This document shows positions 6,438 through 6,725 of a DNA stretch of 6,725 nucleotides, piece by piece (within the stretch, counting starts at the first letter, position 1; each line of letters begins with the position of its first letter). The notes under the pieces are model-generated. The model worked only from the letters and a program-made list of their open reading frames with translations. It was not told the DNA's origin and searched no databases. The stretch covers positions 1 through 6,725 of the forward strand of contig JABZYJ010000104.1 of NCBI GenBank assembly GCA_015265235.1, in the 5' to 3' direction. A program made the translations under genes and the position numbers. This stretch comes from Selenomonas sp. (GTDB taxonomy: Bacteria; Bacillota; Negativicutes; Selenomonadales; Selenomonadaceae).

Positions 6438-6466
6438 CGCACGCACGGATGAAAGGAGGCACGACC

Positions 6467-6676
6467 ATGCAGCGAAATATCCATGACTACGATGACATCA
6501 TCCATCTTGCGCGGCCGATCTCCCGCACCCATCCGCCCATGTCACGGCACGACCGTGCGGGGCAGTTCGCCCCATTTGCGGCGCTCAACACCCTCCATGC
6601 CGCCACCGCGCGCGCAGAGCTGCGTCATGCGGCACAGTACGAGGAGTATGAGAAATACGATGAACCGCCTGCGTAA
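6467..6676 (+). CDS. Small YolD-like protein, companion of the Y-family polymerase
   Basis: This is a 69-residue soluble protein with no signal peptide or membrane segment. Its core, MSRHDRAGQFAPFAAL (25-40), matches the pattern DRG-x-x-K-W-x-P-F-A-x-L of the YolD-like family; the preceding PISRTHP (17-23) is a pattern I recall beside long Y-family polymerases in Clostridia. In Bacillus, yolD and yqjX lie next to the polymerase genes uvrX and yqjW, and a UmuD-like accessory role has been proposed. Here it lies 29 nt downstream of the polymerase and is probably in the same transcript. The start at 6467 is set by AAAGGAGG 7 nt upstream; an earlier in-frame ATG at 6449 lies before that site. The C-terminus is acidic and tyrosine-rich (YEEYEKYDE, 58-66). 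Its molecular function is unproven. Confidence 0.8.
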   Translation: MQRNIHDYDDIIHLARPISRTHPPMSRHDRAGQFAPFAALNTLHAATARAELRHAAQYEEYEKYDEPPA

Positions 6677-6682
6677 GCAGGC
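6667..6682 (+). terminator. Hairpin containing the yolD-like stop codon in its loop (weak terminator candidate)
   Basis: GCCTGC-GTAA-GCAGGC forms a perfect 6-bp GC-rich stem with a GUAA (GNRA) tetraloop, and the TAA stop codon (6674-6676) is inside the loop. Only AAATTT follows, so the U tract is poor and efficient intrinsic termination is uncertain. A 3'-end stability role is an alternative. Confidence 0.4.
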
Positions 6683-6702
6683 AAATTTGACAATGGGCTG
6701 TT

Positions 6703-6725
6703 GCACGAAGCTGAAAACTTCGTAC
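6703..6725 (+). repeat. Second downstream hairpin, cut by the window edge
   Basis: ACGAAG (6705-6710) pairs perfectly with CTTCGT (6718-6723) around a 7-nt loop, CTGAAAA; one mismatch later G6703 pairs with C6725. The left side continues upstream as GGGCTGTTGC, so a longer stem could form with sequence beyond the window. It may be the real terminator of the cassette or the start of another dispersed repeat; the window ends too soon to tell. Confidence 0.35.

Overview
The window looks like chromosomal DNA from a GC-rich member of the Negativicutes, most likely Selenomonas or a close relative. This is inferred from the protein sequences, the strong GGAGG-type ribosome binding sites and the high GC of the genes; no database search was possible. 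It holds six genes, one complete short palindromic mobile element and the end of a second copy. There are no tRNA, rRNA or CRISPR features.

Minus strand, read right to left: rfbB (dTDP-glucose 4,6-dehydratase, 4631-3624) is followed by a two-gene ABC importer module, an ATPase (3562-2813) and a TauC/SsuC-type permease (2816-2070). The ATPase and permease overlap and are probably translationally coupled. No substrate-binding protein is present, so the substrate is unknown. glnA follows (1926-34), encoding a class-I-like glutamine synthetase with an unusually long C-terminal part. It has its own promoter-like sequence (TTTACA, 18 nt, TAAGAT) and a leader of about 60 nt that can form two hairpins.

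Plus strand: a divergent cassette encodes a 505-residue Y-family (error-prone) DNA polymerase (4920-6437) with a clear clamp-binding motif, and 29 nt downstream a 69-residue YolD-like protein (6467-6676). In front is a TTTACA-18-TATGAT promoter whose spacer contains a degenerate LexA (DinR)-like box. This looks like an SOS-inducible translesion synthesis module, related in content to the yolD-uvrX pair of Bacillus but with the gene order reversed.

The 288-nt gap between rfbB and the polymerase contains the most unusual structure. It is a 161-bp element (4668-4828) that is an imperfect palindrome along its whole length, with 15-bp terminal inverted repeats, a perfect hairpin exactly at its centre, and TTTA on both sides as a possible target duplication. 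The last 33 bases of a second copy lie at the left edge of the window (1-33, 30 of 33 identical), directly against the glnA stop codon. This is best read as a MITE (non-autonomous transposable element) or a related dispersed hairpin repeat.
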